Numbered from the stretch's first letter, positions 45,247 through 55,440 are shown. The stretch: DNA of 64,000 nucleotides from Oryzomonas sagensis (GCF_008802355.1 NZ_VZRA01000003.1:356374-420373); one strand, 5' to 3'. Notes: generated by a model not told the origin, from the sequence alone. Made by a program: numbers and translations.

Positions 45247-46653
45247 CTACTCTGCCTGGGGAGCGGCAGCACTTCCCGGTTCCGTTTTTTCACCCGGTTT
45301 GCGGCGTCTGCGGCGGCGTTTTTTCGCCGGTGCTTCTCCGGCTGCGCCCTCCGTAGCGGCGGCGGGAGAGGGGAGGACTGCCGCAGCCGCCGGTTTCGGT
45401 TTTACGCTGCCGCTCCTTCCGGGACGAGCCGTCCGTTCGCCGCCCCGGCCCCGGCTGCCGCCGGTTTTTGCCTCGAGCGGCTTGCGTTTGGGGCGCGGAG
45501 TCCGCACGTAGTCGTTGACGAACAGCTCGTCCTCGGCCCACTCCGTGGGGATCTTGTCCTTGATATACTCCTCGATGGCTTCCAGGAAAAAGGCGCCGTC
45601 CTCATCGGCCAGGGAGATGGCCTTACCCGTGGAACCGGCCCGCGCGGTGCGGCCGATGCGGTGGACGTAGTCCTCGCAGTCCTGGGGCAGGTCGTAATTG
45701 ATGACATGGGTAACCCCCTCGATGTGCAGGCCGCGTGAGGCGACATCGGTGGCGATCAGGATCGGGAGCTTGCCCTGCTTGAAATCGTCGAGGATGCGCA
45801 TGCGTTTGCGCTGTTCCACATCGCCCGAGATGACGCGGCAGGGGAAACCGTTGGCGTTCAGCCTATCGAACAGGTACTCGGCCTCACGCTTGGTATTGAT
45901 GAAGATCATGGTGCGCTCCATCCCGGTGCGACGGAGCAATCCCAGCAAAAGGGGGAATTTTTCCTTGCGGGAGACGTGGTACAGAACCTGTTCGACCCGC
46001 TCGGCGGTCATCTTTTCGGGTGTGACCGAGAGCTTTTGCGGCATGTTCATGAACTCGTAGGCAAGTTCCATGACCCGCAGGCTGAGGGTGGCCGAAAACA
46101 TCAGGTTCTGGCGTTTGTCGTAGGGGGGGAGCCGCCGCAGGATGAAACGCAGATCGGCGATAAAGCCCATGTCGAACATGCGGTCGGCCTCATCGATTAC
46201 CAGCATCTCAATCCCTTTGAGGGAATAGACCTTCTGTTTCAGATAATCGATCAACCGGCCCGGGGTGCCGACTATGACGTCGGCCCCTTCGCGCAGGGCG
46301 CTCCGCTGTTTCATGTAGTCGACCCCGCCGTAAATCGCCTGGGTGACCAGGCCGCAGTGCCGGCCCAACAGTTGTGCGTCTTCCTCGATCTGGACCACCA
46401 GTTCCCGCGTTGGTGCCAGGATCAGGGCCCGCGGCTGGTGCGTACCAGTACCTTTGTTTTCCAAAAGACGGGTAAACAGGGTGATCAGAAAAGCGGCGGT
46501 CTTGCCGGTACCGGTCTGGGCCTGGCCGGCCACATCCTTCCCGCTCAGGGTGAGCGGCAGGGTTTGTTCCTGAATAGGGGTACATTCGCTGAAACCGGCG
46601 TCCCGGATGCCTTGCCGGACCTCTTCAGGGATTGAAAGCTCGTCGAATCGCAT
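45247..46653 (-). CDS. DEAD-box RNA helicase (RhlE/RhlB-like)
   Basis: This 468-residue ATP-dependent RNA helicase has the Q motif (FSECTPIQEQTLP), AQTGTGKT Walker A, PTRELVVQIEED, TPGRLIDYL, VIDEADRMFDMGF, SATLS and HRIGRTARAG. A C-terminal tail of about 90 residues is Lys/Arg- and Ala/Pro-rich (KKRRRRRRKPG). It probably adds non-specific RNA binding, as in RhlE-type helicases. Such enzymes act in cold adaptation, RNA decay or ribosome assembly. It is transcribed alone on the minus strand and diverges from the prenyl synthase gene. Confidence 0.93.
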   Translation of the reverse strand: MRFDELSIPEEVRQGIRDAGFSECTPIQEQTLPLTLSGKDVAGQAQTGTGKTAAFLITLFTRLLENKGTGTHQPRALILAPTRELVVQIEEDAQLLGRHCGLVTQAIYGGVDYMKQRSALREGADVIVGTPGRLIDYLKQKVYSLKGIEMLVIDEADRMFDMGFIADLRFILRRLPPYDKRQNLMFSATLSLRVMELAYEFMNMPQKLSVTPEKMTAERVEQVLYHVSRKEKFPLLLGLLRRTGMERTMIFINTKREAEYLFDRLNANGFPCRVISGDVEQRKRMRILDDFKQGKLPILIATDVASRGLHIEGVTHVINYDLPQDCEDYVHRIGRTARAGSTGKAISLADEDGAFFLEAIEEYIKDKIPTEWAEDELFVNDYVRTPRPKRKPLEAKTGGSRGRGGERTARPGRSGSVKPKPAAAAVLPSPAAATEGAAGEAPAKKRRRRRRKPGEKTEPGSAAAPQAE

Positions 46654-46776
46654 TAGTCTGCTTCCTCATGTTACGCAAAAATATCTGATTGTTGCCAGTT
46701 CCATACCATATACCGTGACGTAGCGTCTGGCAATGGAAACATGAAGAATTTGCGCGGTGCGGCGGCCAGAAATGCT

Positions 46777-46806
46777 TTGACAAACCGTTTTTCATTCCAT
46801 TACTAT
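46777..46806 (+). promoter_or_regulatory. Sigma-70 promoter of the polyprenyl synthase gene
   Basis: TTGACA (46777-46782), 18 bases, TACTAT (46801-46806). An upstream in-frame ATG at 46805 would overlap the -10 box, so this promoter supports the later ATG at 46838. Confidence 0.65.
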
Positions 46807-46837
46807 GACAAAACTTCACTTCAAGGAAACCACCCAG

Positions 46838-47806
46838 ATGCAGGCCGCCCTGAACATCATTGGAGACGAACTCAAGCTCGTCGAGCAGCAATTTCGCAAA
46901 GACCTGGAATCCGACGTACCCCTGATCCGCAAAGTCGGGGAATACGTGCTGTCCAGCGGCGGCAAACGCGTCCGTCCGGCCTTGCTGCTGCTCGCCGCCA
47001 AGCTCTGCGGCTATCAGGGGGACAAGGCGGTCCCTCTGGCAAGCGTGATCGAGTTCATCCATACCGCCACACTGCTGCATGACGATGTGGTTGACAGTGC
47101 CACCCTGCGCCGGGGCATTGCCTCGGCCAACACCCTGTGGGGTAATGAGGCCTCGGTGCTGGTCGGTGATTTTCTCTTTTCCAAATCCTTTTCCCTGATG
47201 GTCGGCGTGGGCAGCTTTGATATCCTGCGGGTGCTCTCCGGCGCCACCACGATCATTGCCGAGGGAGAGGTCCTGCAGCTGCTCTCCACCGGTGAACTCG
47301 ATCTGACGGAAGAACGTTACATCGGCGTCGTGCGCGCCAAGACCGCCATCCTCATGTCGGCTGCCTGCGAAGCGGGGGCGATCCTGGGGGCTGTTCCGGC
47401 TGACCGGCAAAAAGCCATGGCCGATTTCGGCATGGAGTTGGGAATCGCCTTCCAGCTCATGGACGACCTCCTCGATTACACCGCCTCTGAGGAGGAGTTC
47501 GGCAAAAGCATCGGCCATGACCTGGAAGAGGGCAAGATCACCCTGCCGCTGATCCACACCCTGCGCCAGTGTACCGCCGAAGAACGCTCCGTTATCGAAG
47601 TGGTTGTGGAAAAGGACGAGATGTCGCTGGATGAATTCCGCGAGGTTTCAGGCCTGGTCAAGCAGTACGGCGGCATCGAATATACCGTGGAGGCGGCCAA
47701 ACGCTACATTGCCGCAAGCCAGGGGCGCCTCGACCTGTTTGCCCCGTCGCCGCTCAGGGACGCCCTGGCGGAGCTTGCCGATTATGTGGTTACCCGAAGC
47801 CGCTAA
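46838..47806 (+). CDS. ispB: Trans-polyprenyl diphosphate synthase
   Basis: This 322-residue synthase extends farnesyl diphosphate to the side chain of the respiratory quinone, menaquinone in this group. The first Asp-rich motif is LLHDDVVDSATLRRG and the second is FQLMDDLLDY. GGKRVRPALLLLAAKLCG binds the diphosphate. The start at 46838 is preferred over 46805 because of the promoter position and because it gives the usual IspB length. The chain-length class (octa- or similar) cannot be read with confidence. The lipoprotein gene follows after 43 bases. Confidence 0.92.
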   Translation: MQAALNIIGDELKLVEQQFRKDLESDVPLIRKVGEYVLSSGGKRVRPALLLLAAKLCGYQGDKAVPLASVIEFIHTATLLHDDVVDSATLRRGIASANTLWGNEASVLVGDFLFSKSFSLMVGVGSFDILRVLSGATTIIAEGEVLQLLSTGELDLTEERYIGVVRAKTAILMSAACEAGAILGAVPADRQKAMADFGMELGIAFQLMDDLLDYTASEEEFGKSIGHDLEEGKITLPLIHTLRQCTAEERSVIEVVVEKDEMSLDEFREVSGLVKQYGGIEYTVEAAKRYIAASQGRLDLFAPSPLRDALAELADYVVTRSR

Positions 47807-47849
47807 GCCTTTCCCGACTGCCACGTACCGCAAATTTCTGGAGGAATAC

Positions 47850-48368
47850 ATGAAACGGTTTCTGTGTCTCGTCGTTCTGGGTGCAGTGGTGGCGCTTACG
47901 GCATGTACCAAAAAGGAAACAGCCAAACCCCAAGGGCCGCTCCAGGAAAACAGCCCGGCCCCGGCGATCACGGTAAACGCCCTGGACGGCAAGCCGCTGA
48001 ACCTTTCGGACCTGAAGGGCAAGGTGGTGGTCCTCAACTTCTGGGCGACCTGGTGCCCCCCCTGCCGCGAGGAGATTCCTTCCATGATGAAGCTCAACAG
48101 CGCCATGGCCGGCAAACCGTTTCAAATGGTGGCGGTTTCCATCGACGAGGGGGGGCAACCGGCGATCGAGTCGTTCTTCAAGACCAGCGGATTCAGCCTG
48201 CCTGCCTATACCGATCCGGATAACCGCGCTGCCAAGGCATACGGCATAACCGGCGTACCTGAAACCTTTGTCATCGACAAAAATGGCATCCTGTTGAAAA
48301 AGGTCATCGGCCCGATGGCGTGGGATTCCCCCGATGTCCTGTCCTATCTGGATGGTTTGACAAAATAG
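47850..48368 (+). CDS. TlpA-like thioredoxin lipoprotein
   Basis: The 172-residue product has a lipoprotein signal ending VALTACTKK (Cys about 19). A thioredoxin-fold domain of the TlpA/ResA type contains VLNFWATWCPPCREEIPSM, with active-site CPPC, and the cis-Pro segment TGVPETFVID. It acts in the periplasm as a membrane-tethered disulfide reductant, often for cytochrome c maturation. The ATG at 47850 has GGAGG upstream. Its neighbour ten bases downstream is ccdA, the usual electron donor, which strengthens the role. Cytochrome-rich Geobacterales depend on this pathway. Confidence 0.93.
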   Translation: MKRFLCLVVLGAVVALTACTKKETAKPQGPLQENSPAPAITVNALDGKPLNLSDLKGKVVVLNFWATWCPPCREEIPSMMKLNSAMAGKPFQMVAVSIDEGGQPAIESFFKTSGFSLPAYTDPDNRAAKAYGITGVPETFVIDKNGILLKKVIGPMAWDSPDVLSYLDGLTK

Positions 48369-48378
48369 GAGTCTTGCC

Positions 48379-49110
48379 GTGCATTCCCAGCATGTCACAT
48401 ATGCAGGCGCTTTCATCGCCGGACTGCTTTCGTTTCTCTCCCCCTGCGTCCTGCCGCTGATCCCTTCCTATATCACCTATATCACCGGTCTCTCCTTTGC
48501 CGATCTGCAGGCCGAGCATCCGTCTCACATCGTCCGCCGCAAGGCTATGCTGCACGCCCTTGCCTTCATTGCTGCCTTTACCGTGGTATTCGTACTGTTG
48601 GGGGCTTCGGCAACCTTTGTCGGTTCGTTCCTCCAGGAGCATATCGGGGTGGTGCGCAAGGTCGGCGGGGTATTGATCGTCCTGTTCGGGATCCATGTAA
48701 CCGGGCTGGTGCCGCTTCATTTCCTGATGGGCGAGAAGAGGGTGCAGCTTCATCAAAAGCCGGCGGGCTATGTGGGAAGTTTTCTGGTGGGTATCGCCTT
48801 TGCCGCCGGATGGACCCCCTGCATCGGTCCGATCCTGGCCTCGATCCTGATGGTGGCCGCCACCGAAGGCAGCATCATGCAGGGAATCATTCTGCTGCTG
48901 CTGTATTCCCTGGGGTTGGGTATCCCGTTCTTCCTCTCAGCCCTGGCCATGCATCACTTCATGGCCGTCTTCAACCGGTTCAAAAAGTTTATTCGCGTAT
49001 TCGAGATCTGTACCGGCCTTTTCCTGGTGCTGGTCGGCGTCCTGATCTATACGAACGGCCTGGCGCGTCTTTCCGGTTATGCCGGCATGCTCTTCAAGGG
49101 GATTGAGTGA
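48379..49110 (+). CDS. ccdA: Cytochrome c biogenesis protein CcdA
   Basis: This 243-residue, six-helix membrane protein carries reducing power from cytosolic thioredoxin to periplasmic thioredoxin-like proteins. The two conserved Cys sit in SFLSPCVLPLIPSY and AAGWTPCIGPILASI, each in a helix with prolines as the family demands. The start is GTG at 48379 with GGAG seven bases upstream. It is paired with the TlpA-like lipoprotein, and its stop overlaps the next gene's start by four bases (GTGA). Confidence 0.95.
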   Translation: MHSQHVTYAGAFIAGLLSFLSPCVLPLIPSYITYITGLSFADLQAEHPSHIVRRKAMLHALAFIAAFTVVFVLLGASATFVGSFLQEHIGVVRKVGGVLIVLFGIHVTGLVPLHFLMGEKRVQLHQKPAGYVGSFLVGIAFAAGWTPCIGPILASILMVAATEGSIMQGIILLLLYSLGLGIPFFLSALAMHHFMAVFNRFKKFIRVFEICTGLFLVLVGVLIYTNGLARLSGYAGMLFKGIE

Positions 49111-49538
49111 AGATTCACCGGGCGCGGCACTCCATGCAACTTGCCGTGTCGCAACTATCGGTGACCGAAGCCTTCTATGCCGGCATACTGGAGTTGCCGG
49201 TGCAGCGCTCCTTTACCTCCCCGGGCGCCCCGGACTACCTCGTAATGGATATGGACAACATGGCCTTGATCTTCGTGGAAGAGGATGACGTCATAAAGTC
49301 CCATCCAATGCTTGAACCCCGCTTCAGCATGTTCCCCCGCGGCATCGGCATGACGCTGCATTTTCGGGTCGACGATATCGAAGGCATCAGCGAGGCCATC
49401 ATTGAAGAGGGCTTGGAGCTTCTCTACCCCCTTGAAGTCAAGCCCTACGGCATCAAGGAGTTGTGGTGCTTCGACCCGGACGGTTATCTGGTGGTACTGG
49501 ACGAACCGGTTGAAAAGAGCAAGAGGTCCGGTTCGTAG
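49107..49538 (+). CDS. VOC-superfamily (glyoxalase/bleomycin resistance-like) protein
   Basis: This 143-residue protein of vicinal-oxygen-chelate fold shows HSMQLAVSQLSVTEAFYAGILELPVQR in the first half and LHFRVDDIEGISEAIIEEG then GIKELWCFDPDGYLVVLDEP in the second. Metal ligands could be His9 or so, and a Glu near the end. The reaction is unknown; the family includes lyases, dioxygenases and binding proteins. The start is GTG overlapping the ccdA stop, with AAGGGG upstream. Confidence 0.83.
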   Translation: MKIHRARHSMQLAVSQLSVTEAFYAGILELPVQRSFTSPGAPDYLVMDMDNMALIFVEEDDVIKSHPMLEPRFSMFPRGIGMTLHFRVDDIEGISEAIIEEGLELLYPLEVKPYGIKELWCFDPDGYLVVLDEPVEKSKRSGS

Positions 49539-49565
49539 GGGGGGCGGCCCCGCGATCAATTATCC

Positions 49566-50278
<713 letters not shown>

Positions 50279-50297
50279 GAGTCTGTTAAAAAAACTC

Positions 50298-50420
50298 AGG
50301 TTGTTCAAAAATGGTCAGATCGTCGCACCCGCTAGACAAGCCCTGCGGAGGCGTAGCAGAGCTACGCCGCACAAAAGGGCTTTCGAGGATGGCGGCGAGA
50401 TGGCTGTTTTTCAACAACCT
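50298..50420. repeat. Palindromic repeat element A between pyrR and pyrB
   Basis: The element is bounded by 14-base inverted ends, AGGTTGTT then C or G then AAAAA, at 50298-50311 and 50407-50420. Its centre is a perfect 8-base hairpin GGCGTAGC/GCTACGCC at 50350-50368. The middle resembles the centre of the element at 54391, read in the other orientation. It looks like a non-coding MITE- or REP-like sequence. Confidence 0.7.
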
Positions 50421-50437
50421 CATAGGGGGGAGGGGGC

Positions 50438-51370
50438 ATGGCAGAGTTCAAACACAGAAATATCATTGCACTCAGGGACCTGACCAGGGAAGATATGGAG
50501 CTGCTCCTGGCGACGGCCGAAAACATGCGGGAGATCAACAGCCGCGACATCAAGAAGGTCCCCACGTTGCGCGGCAAGACCATCGTCAATCTGTTTTACG
50601 AGGCATCGACCCGCACGCGGACTTCCTTTGAAATAGCCGCCAAACGGCTTTCCGCCGATACCGTCAATATCTCCCCTTCCACCAGTTCGGCCACCAAGGG
50701 GGAAACCCTGGCGGATACGGCCCTGAACCTCCTGGCCATGAAGCCTGATATCATCGTCATGCGCCATGCGGTTTCCGGCGCCCATTACCACCTGGCCCAA
50801 AAGGTGACCTGCTCGGTGGTCAACGCCGGTGACGGCGCCCATGAACATCCTTCACAAGGGCTTTTGGACCTGTTGACCATACGGGACCGGTTCGGCCGGC
50901 TGGATGGCCTCAAGGTGGCCATTGTGGGCGACATCACCCATAGCCGGGTGGCCCGCTCCGATATCCAGGGGTTGACCAAGATGGGGTCCCACATCTACCT
51001 GGCCGGCCCGCCGACCATGATGCCGCCGGCAGTGGAAAAGCTGGGGAACGTCACGGTGTGCGCCACCATGCGGGAAGCCATCCAGGATGCCGACGTGGTC
51101 ATAATGCTGCGCATCCAGCAGGAACGCCAGGGCAAGACCTTGATGCCCAATGCTCGGGAATACTCCCGCTACTTCGGGCTCAATCCCGAGAACCTCAAGC
51201 TGGCCAAGCCGGGAGCCATGGTCATGCACCCCGGCCCCATCAACCGCGGCGTGGAGATGTCCTCCTACGTGGTGAACGGCAGCCAGTCCCATGTTCTCAA
51301 ACAGGTGGAGAACGGCGTGGCGGTGAGGATGGCCATGCTCTACCACGTATGCGGCGGGGAGTTGGTGTGA
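50438..51370 (+). CDS. pyrB: Aspartate carbamoyltransferase catalytic subunit
   Basis: This 310-residue enzyme makes N-carbamoyl-aspartate, the committed step to UMP. It shows the carbamoyl-phosphate signature [19 protein letters not shown], then [15 protein letters not shown] (the 80s loop) and [12 protein letters not shown]. Further on [12 protein letters not shown] is the aspartate-binding loop. Length is that of class B/C catalytic chains. No pyrI is adjacent. The 5' neighbour is pyrR across the repeat element and the 3' neighbour is pyrC across another. Confidence 0.96.
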   Translation: MAEFKHRNIIALRDLTREDMELLLATAENMREINSRDIKKVPTLRGKTIVNLFYEASTRTRTSFEIAAKRLSADTVNISPSTSSATKGETLADTALNLLAMKPDIIVMRHAVSGAHYHLAQKVTCSVVNAGDGAHEHPSQGLLDLLTIRDRFGRLDGLKVAIVGDITHSRVARSDIQGLTKMGSHIYLAGPPTMMPPAVEKLGNVTVCATMREAIQDADVVIMLRIQQERQGKTLMPNAREYSRYFGLNPENLKLAKPGAMVMHPGPINRGVEMSSYVVNGSQSHVLKQVENGVAVRMAMLYHVCGGELV

Positions 51371-51371
51371 T

Positions 51372-51569
51372 GAAGCGGCCGCTTTTCCGCCAGCTCGGCG
51401 TAAGTCTTCGGTACCGTTTGTGCGGCATAGCGCTGCTCATCCTATCCTTCTCCCCGGGGGAGAAGGGATACCGTTACCCTCTCCCCCGGGGAGAAGGTGG
51501 CCAAAGCCGGGTGAGGGCCTCCGCGCGATACCTCGACAGCCTTGATCTGACGAAAAATCGACCGCTTCA
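51372..51569. repeat. Palindromic element B, interrupted by a second repeat
   Basis: The outer element has 22-base inverted ends (51372-51393 and 51548-51569) that match at 18 positions. Its arms are closely related to the element at 54391. At 51438-51517 a different, 80-base sequence interrupts it near its centre. That insert carries two GC hairpins (TTCTCCCC/GGGGAGAA and CTCCCC/GGGGAG) and ends GTGAGGG. This is a nested insertion of one intergenic repeat in another. Confidence 0.7.
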
Positions 51570-51605
51570 AGGGAACACATAAACCTAACACTTAGGGGTG
51601 ACCAT

Positions 51606-52880
51606 ATGAATCTTTTGATCAAGAACGGCCGGGTGATCGATCCTTCCCAGGGATTGGACGAAATAGCGGATGTGCTGGTGGAAGCCGGGCTGGTGAAGGA
51701 GATCGGCAAGAACCTGAAGGCGCCGGCCGGCGTGGAGACCGTCGATGCCGCCGGGAAGTACGTGGTGCCGGGACTGGTGGACATGCACGTGCACCTGCGC
51801 GATCCGGGGCTGGAGTACAAAGAGGATATCGTCAGCGGCACCCGGGCCGCGGCGGCGGGCGGTTTCACCTCCCTGGCCTGCATGCCCAATACCAAGCCGG
51901 CCATCGACAACAAGGCCGTGGTCAGCTATATCATCAACAAAGCCACTACCGACGGGTTCTGCAACGTCTTTCCGGTCGGCTGCATCACCTACGGCATGGG
52001 CGGGGAGCGCATGGCCGAGATGGGCGAGTTGAAAGAAGCCGGTTGCGTTGCGGTTTCGGACGACGGCAGGCCGGTCGCCAATGCGGAGCTCATGCGCCGC
52101 GCCCTCGAATATGCCCGAGGCATCGGCATCCTGGTCATCTCCCATGCCGAAGACCTGGCATTGGTGGGGGAGGGGGTCATGAACGAAGGCTTCACCTCCA
52201 CGGAACTCGGCTTGAAGGGAATCCCCCGGGTTGCCGAGGATATCGCCACGGCCCGGGACGTGATGCTGGCAGAATACACCAATTCGCCGCTCCACATCGC
52301 CCACGTTTCCACCAAAGGGTCGGTGCGCATCATCCGCGAGGCCAAGGCCCGCGGCGTCAAGGTGACGTGCGAAACCGCGCCCCATTACTTCACCCTGACC
52401 GATGACGCGGTCCGCGGTTACGACACCAACGCCAAGATGAACCCGCCGCTGCGCGAGGCCGACGACGTGGCCGCCGTCAAGGAGGGGCTCCGGGACGGCA
52501 CCATCGACTGTATCGCCACCGATCACGCGCCGCACCATCTGGATGAAAAGGACGTGGAGTTCAATGCGGCCTTAAACGGCATCATCGGTTTGGAGACGTC
52601 GCTGCCGCTCTCCCTGAAACTGGTCGGGGACGGTATCCTGACCATTAATCAACTGATTGAAAAAATGTCGTGTAATCCTTCGAAAATACTTGGCATATCG
52701 CGCGGAAGTCTTCGCGTCGGCGGTGTGGCGGACGTGACCGTAATCGATCCCGCCGCCGAGTGGACGGTGGAGACGGAAAAGCTGGTCAGCAAGTCCCGGA
52801 ACACCCCTTTTGCCGGCTGGAAGATGAAAGGGGCGGCGGCCTGCACCATCCGGGGCGGCGCAGTGGTTTTTTCCCGGTAA
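51606..52880 (+). CDS. pyrC: Dihydroorotase
   Basis: This 424-residue zinc amidohydrolase closes carbamoyl-aspartate to dihydroorotate. Metal-binding motifs: [11 protein letters not shown] near 60, then the His pairs in LVISHAED and [13 protein letters not shown]. The catalytic Asp lies in [14 protein letters not shown]. The N-terminal [18 protein letters not shown] is that of type I PyrC. GGGGTGACC sits before the ATG. All catalytic residues are present, so it is active rather than a pyrB-associated pseudo-dihydroorotase. Confidence 0.96.
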   Translation: MNLLIKNGRVIDPSQGLDEIADVLVEAGLVKEIGKNLKAPAGVETVDAAGKYVVPGLVDMHVHLRDPGLEYKEDIVSGTRAAAAGGFTSLACMPNTKPAIDNKAVVSYIINKATTDGFCNVFPVGCITYGMGGERMAEMGELKEAGCVAVSDDGRPVANAELMRRALEYARGIGILVISHAEDLALVGEGVMNEGFTSTELGLKGIPRVAEDIATARDVMLAEYTNSPLHIAHVSTKGSVRIIREAKARGVKVTCETAPHYFTLTDDAVRGYDTNAKMNPPLREADDVAAVKEGLRDGTIDCIATDHAPHHLDEKDVEFNAALNGIIGLETSLPLSLKLVGDGILTINQLIEKMSCNPSKILGISRGSLRVGGVADVTVIDPAAEWTVETEKLVSKSRNTPFAGWKMKGAAACTIRGGAVVFSR

Positions 52881-52898
52881 TTGACGGCGGAGGACACC

Positions 52899-53261
52899 AT
52901 GCTGCAACTCAAGCGGGTGTACGAACCAGCGGAAGCTGGGGACGGCAAGCGTATCCTGGTCGACCGCCTCTGGCCACGGGGGATCTCCCGGGATGCGGCG
53001 CGGATAGATGCCTGGCTCAAGGACATTGCGCCCAGCGACCAACTGCGCCGCTGGTTCGGCCATGACCCCGGAAAATGGGAGGAGTTCCGCAGCCGTTACC
53101 GTGAAGAGCTCCGGGAACATGCCCCCCTGGTGGAGCAACTGCGCAACGAAGCGGACGATACAACCATAACCCTGCTGTTTGCCGCGCGCGATAGCGACCG
53201 GAACAATGCAGTGGTTCTGAAGCAAGTCATCGAGTCTTATCAAAAGGAGTCATACGTATGA
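52899..53261 (+). CDS. DUF488 family protein
   Basis: This 120-residue protein matches DUF488: LQLKRVYEPAE near the start, ILVDRLWPRGISRD, WLKDIAPSDQLRRWFGHDPGKWEEF and TLLFAARDSDRNNAVVL. Function is not established for the family. I start it at the ATG at 52899 with GGCGGAGGA upstream. Its last codons overlap the carA start by four bases, so expression is tied to pyrimidine synthesis, although a role in that pathway is not known. Confidence 0.88.
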   Translation: MLQLKRVYEPAEAGDGKRILVDRLWPRGISRDAARIDAWLKDIAPSDQLRRWFGHDPGKWEEFRSRYREELREHAPLVEQLRNEADDTTITLLFAARDSDRNNAVVLKQVIESYQKESYV

Positions 53262-54379
53262 AAGCAGTCCTTGCGCTCGCCGATGGGCGCATTTTTGAGG
53301 GAAAATCATTTGGAGCCGGCGGCGAGGCCACGGGTGAAGTGGTTTTCAATACCTCCATGTGCGGTTATCAGGAGGTCCTGACCGATCCGTCCTATAAGGG
53401 GCAGATGGTCACCATGACCTACCCCCAGATCGGCAACACCGGCATCAACCCCGAGGACATCGAGAGCCGCGGTCTTTTCCTCTCCGGTTTTATCGTCAAG
53501 GAGTATATGGACTGCTACTCCAACTGGCGCGCCACCATGAGCCTGGACGCCTACCTCAAGGAAAACAGCGTCGTGGGCATCCAGGGTCTCGACACCCGTG
53601 CCCTGACCCGGCACTTGCGGGACAAGGGAGCCCAGAACGGGATTATCTCCACGGTTGATTTCGACCGGGAGAGTCTTGTCAAAAAGGCGCGGGCCATCCC
53701 CAGCATGGCCGGTCTGGACCTGGCCAGCGGCGTCAGTTGCGACAAGCCGTACCATTGGACCGAGGGGCTGTGGAACTTGGAGACGGGCTATGCCACGGTT
53801 GATCCCGCCACCCTCAACTACAAGGTGGTGGCTTTCGATTTCGGCATCAAGTACAACATCCTGCGCTGCCTCGTGGATGCCGGCTGCGACGTGACCGTGG
53901 TGCCGGCCGCGTTCCCGGCCGAAGAGGTGCTGGCCATGAATCCGGACGGCATCTTCCTCAGCAACGGCCCGGGCGACCCGGAGCCGCTGACCGGCGTGAT
54001 CGGGAACCTGCGCAAGCTTATCGGCAAAAAGCCGATCTTCGGCATCTGTCTCGGCCACCAGTTGCTGGGATTGGCCCTGGGGGGCAAGACCATGAAACTC
54101 CCCTTTGGCAACCACGGCTCCAACCTGCCGGTCATGGACATGGCGACCCGCAAGGTCGAGATCACGGCCCAGAATCACGGTTTTGCCGTTGATCTCGATT
54201 CCCTGGGCACTGTGGCCTGCCTGGGGCACGAGAACCTGAACGACCAGACCGTGGAGGGGATCCGTCACTGCGACCTGCCGATCTTCTCGGTGCAGCATCA
54301 CCCCGAGGCCTCGCCGGGACCGCACGATTCCCAGTATTTGTTTGGAAGGTTTGTGGAAATGATGGAGAAGTATCGCTAA
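53258..54379 (+). CDS. carA: Carbamoyl phosphate synthetase small subunit
   Basis: This 373-residue glutaminase subunit supplies ammonia to CarB. The N-terminal half has the FNTSMCGYQEVLTDPSY signature. The C-terminal class I amidotransferase domain has the nucleophile Cys in IFGICLGHQLLG. The catalytic His and Glu lie in SVQHHPEASPGP. AAAGGAG precedes the ATG. carB is not adjacent but lies 1.9 kb further on, past three unrelated-looking genes. Confidence 0.97.
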   Translation: MKAVLALADGRIFEGKSFGAGGEATGEVVFNTSMCGYQEVLTDPSYKGQMVTMTYPQIGNTGINPEDIESRGLFLSGFIVKEYMDCYSNWRATMSLDAYLKENSVVGIQGLDTRALTRHLRDKGAQNGIISTVDFDRESLVKKARAIPSMAGLDLASGVSCDKPYHWTEGLWNLETGYATVDPATLNYKVVAFDFGIKYNILRCLVDAGCDVTVVPAAFPAEEVLAMNPDGIFLSNGPGDPEPLTGVIGNLRKLIGKKPIFGICLGHQLLGLALGGKTMKLPFGNHGSNLPVMDMATRKVEITAQNHGFAVDLDSLGTVACLGHENLNDQTVEGIRHCDLPIFSVQHHPEASPGPHDSQYLFGRFVEMMEKYR

Positions 54380-54390
54380 CGGCTACGGCC

Positions 54391-54499
54391 GCCGCTTTTG
54401 CGCCAGCTCTGCGTAAGTCTTCGGGAGGTCCTTGTGCGGCGTAGCGCTGCTACGCCTCCGCGGCCTCCCTCGACAGCCTTGATCTGACGCAAAATCGGC
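54391..54499. repeat. Palindromic repeat element C between carA and the radical SAM gene
   Basis: The 109-base element has 16-base inverted ends (54391-54406, 54484-54499) that match at 14 positions. The central hairpin is GGCGTAGC/GCTACGCC. It is the intact relative of the interrupted element at 51372 and shares its core with the one at 50298. The whole sequence can fold on itself. Confidence 0.72.
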
Positions 54500-54531
54500 A
54501 ACCGACAGGAAAACCGAAGGCCGAAGAAAAA

Positions 54532-55440
54532 ATGATTTTGAACTATCTGACCCTTTATCAATCGGGCGAATTGCTGGAACGTGTTCGCACAGCCTATGGC
54601 CGCCTGGCCGCCTGCGATATCTGCCCCCACGACTGCGGCGTGAACCGTCTTCGGGGGGAGCGGGGAATCTGCGGCGCCGGGGCGCATCCGGCAATCGCTT
54701 CGGCCAATGTCCATAACGGCGAGGAACCGCCCATCTCCGGCAGCCGGGGGTCCGGCACGATCTTTCTCACCGGGTGCAGCCTGAAATGCCGCTTCTGCCA
54801 GAATTTTCCCATCAGCCAGATGGGCAACGGCGAGGTGATAACGACAAAGGTCTTGGCCGATCGGATGCTCAAGCTCCAACAGCGGGGGGTGCACAACATC
54901 AATCTCGTCACCCCCACCCACTACCTGCCCCAGATCCTGGCTGCGCTCTATCTGGCCATTCCCCAGGGGTTCCGGCTCCCCCTGGTCTGGAATTCCAGCG
55001 GCTACGAGAAGGTTGATGTCCTGGCGCTCCTGGACGGTGTGGTGGACATCTTTCTGCCGGATATGAAGTATGCCGATAACGGAATCGCCGAGCGCATCTC
55101 CTCGGCCCCGGGGTATGCGGACATCAACCGGCCGGCTGTCGCCGAGATGCTCCGGCAGGTGGGGCACCTTGAACTCGACGATGAAGGCTTGGCGGTCAAG
55201 GGGTTGATTATCCGTCATTTGGTCCTGCCGGAGGGGCTGGCGGAAACGCGTAAAACCTTGTCCTGGATTGCCGGGAACCTGGGGACGGCAACCCATATCT
55301 CCCTGATGCGCCAGTACTTCCCGGCCCACCTGGCCGTGGACATGCCGGTACTCGGCCGCAAGCTCACCGATGACGAGTACGATGAGGCGCTGGAAGCACT
55401 GGAAGAGTTCGATCTGGACAACGGCTGGGTGCAGGATTGA
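54532..55440 (+). CDS. Radical SAM protein (PflA-like activase family)
   Basis: This 302-residue enzyme has the cluster-binding motif FLTGCSLKCRFCQNFPIS (CxxxCxxC at about 83-90). A N-terminal Cys set CDICPHDCGVNRLRGERGICGAG resembles a second iron-sulphur or zinc site. This is the layout of the AmmeMemoRadiSam-related and PflA-like proteins of unknown target. Possible substrates include glycyl-radical enzymes, but none is encoded nearby. It lies in the pyrimidine operon, four bases before the overlapping ferritin-like frame. Function beyond radical SAM chemistry is not known. Confidence 0.82.
   Translation: MILNYLTLYQSGELLERVRTAYGRLAACDICPHDCGVNRLRGERGICGAGAHPAIASANVHNGEEPPISGSRGSGTIFLTGCSLKCRFCQNFPISQMGNGEVITTKVLADRMLKLQQRGVHNINLVTPTHYLPQILAALYLAIPQGFRLPLVWNSSGYEKVDVLALLDGVVDIFLPDMKYADNGIAERISSAPGYADINRPAVAEMLRQVGHLELDDEGLAVKGLIIRHLVLPEGLAETRKTLSWIAGNLGTATHISLMRQYFPAHLAVDMPVLGRKLTDDEYDEALEALEEFDLDNGWVQD

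Noticed and set aside
46805-46837. An earlier ATG for the polyprenyl synthase.
   Set aside because: It overlaps the -10 box of a good promoter and would lengthen the protein beyond the family norm.
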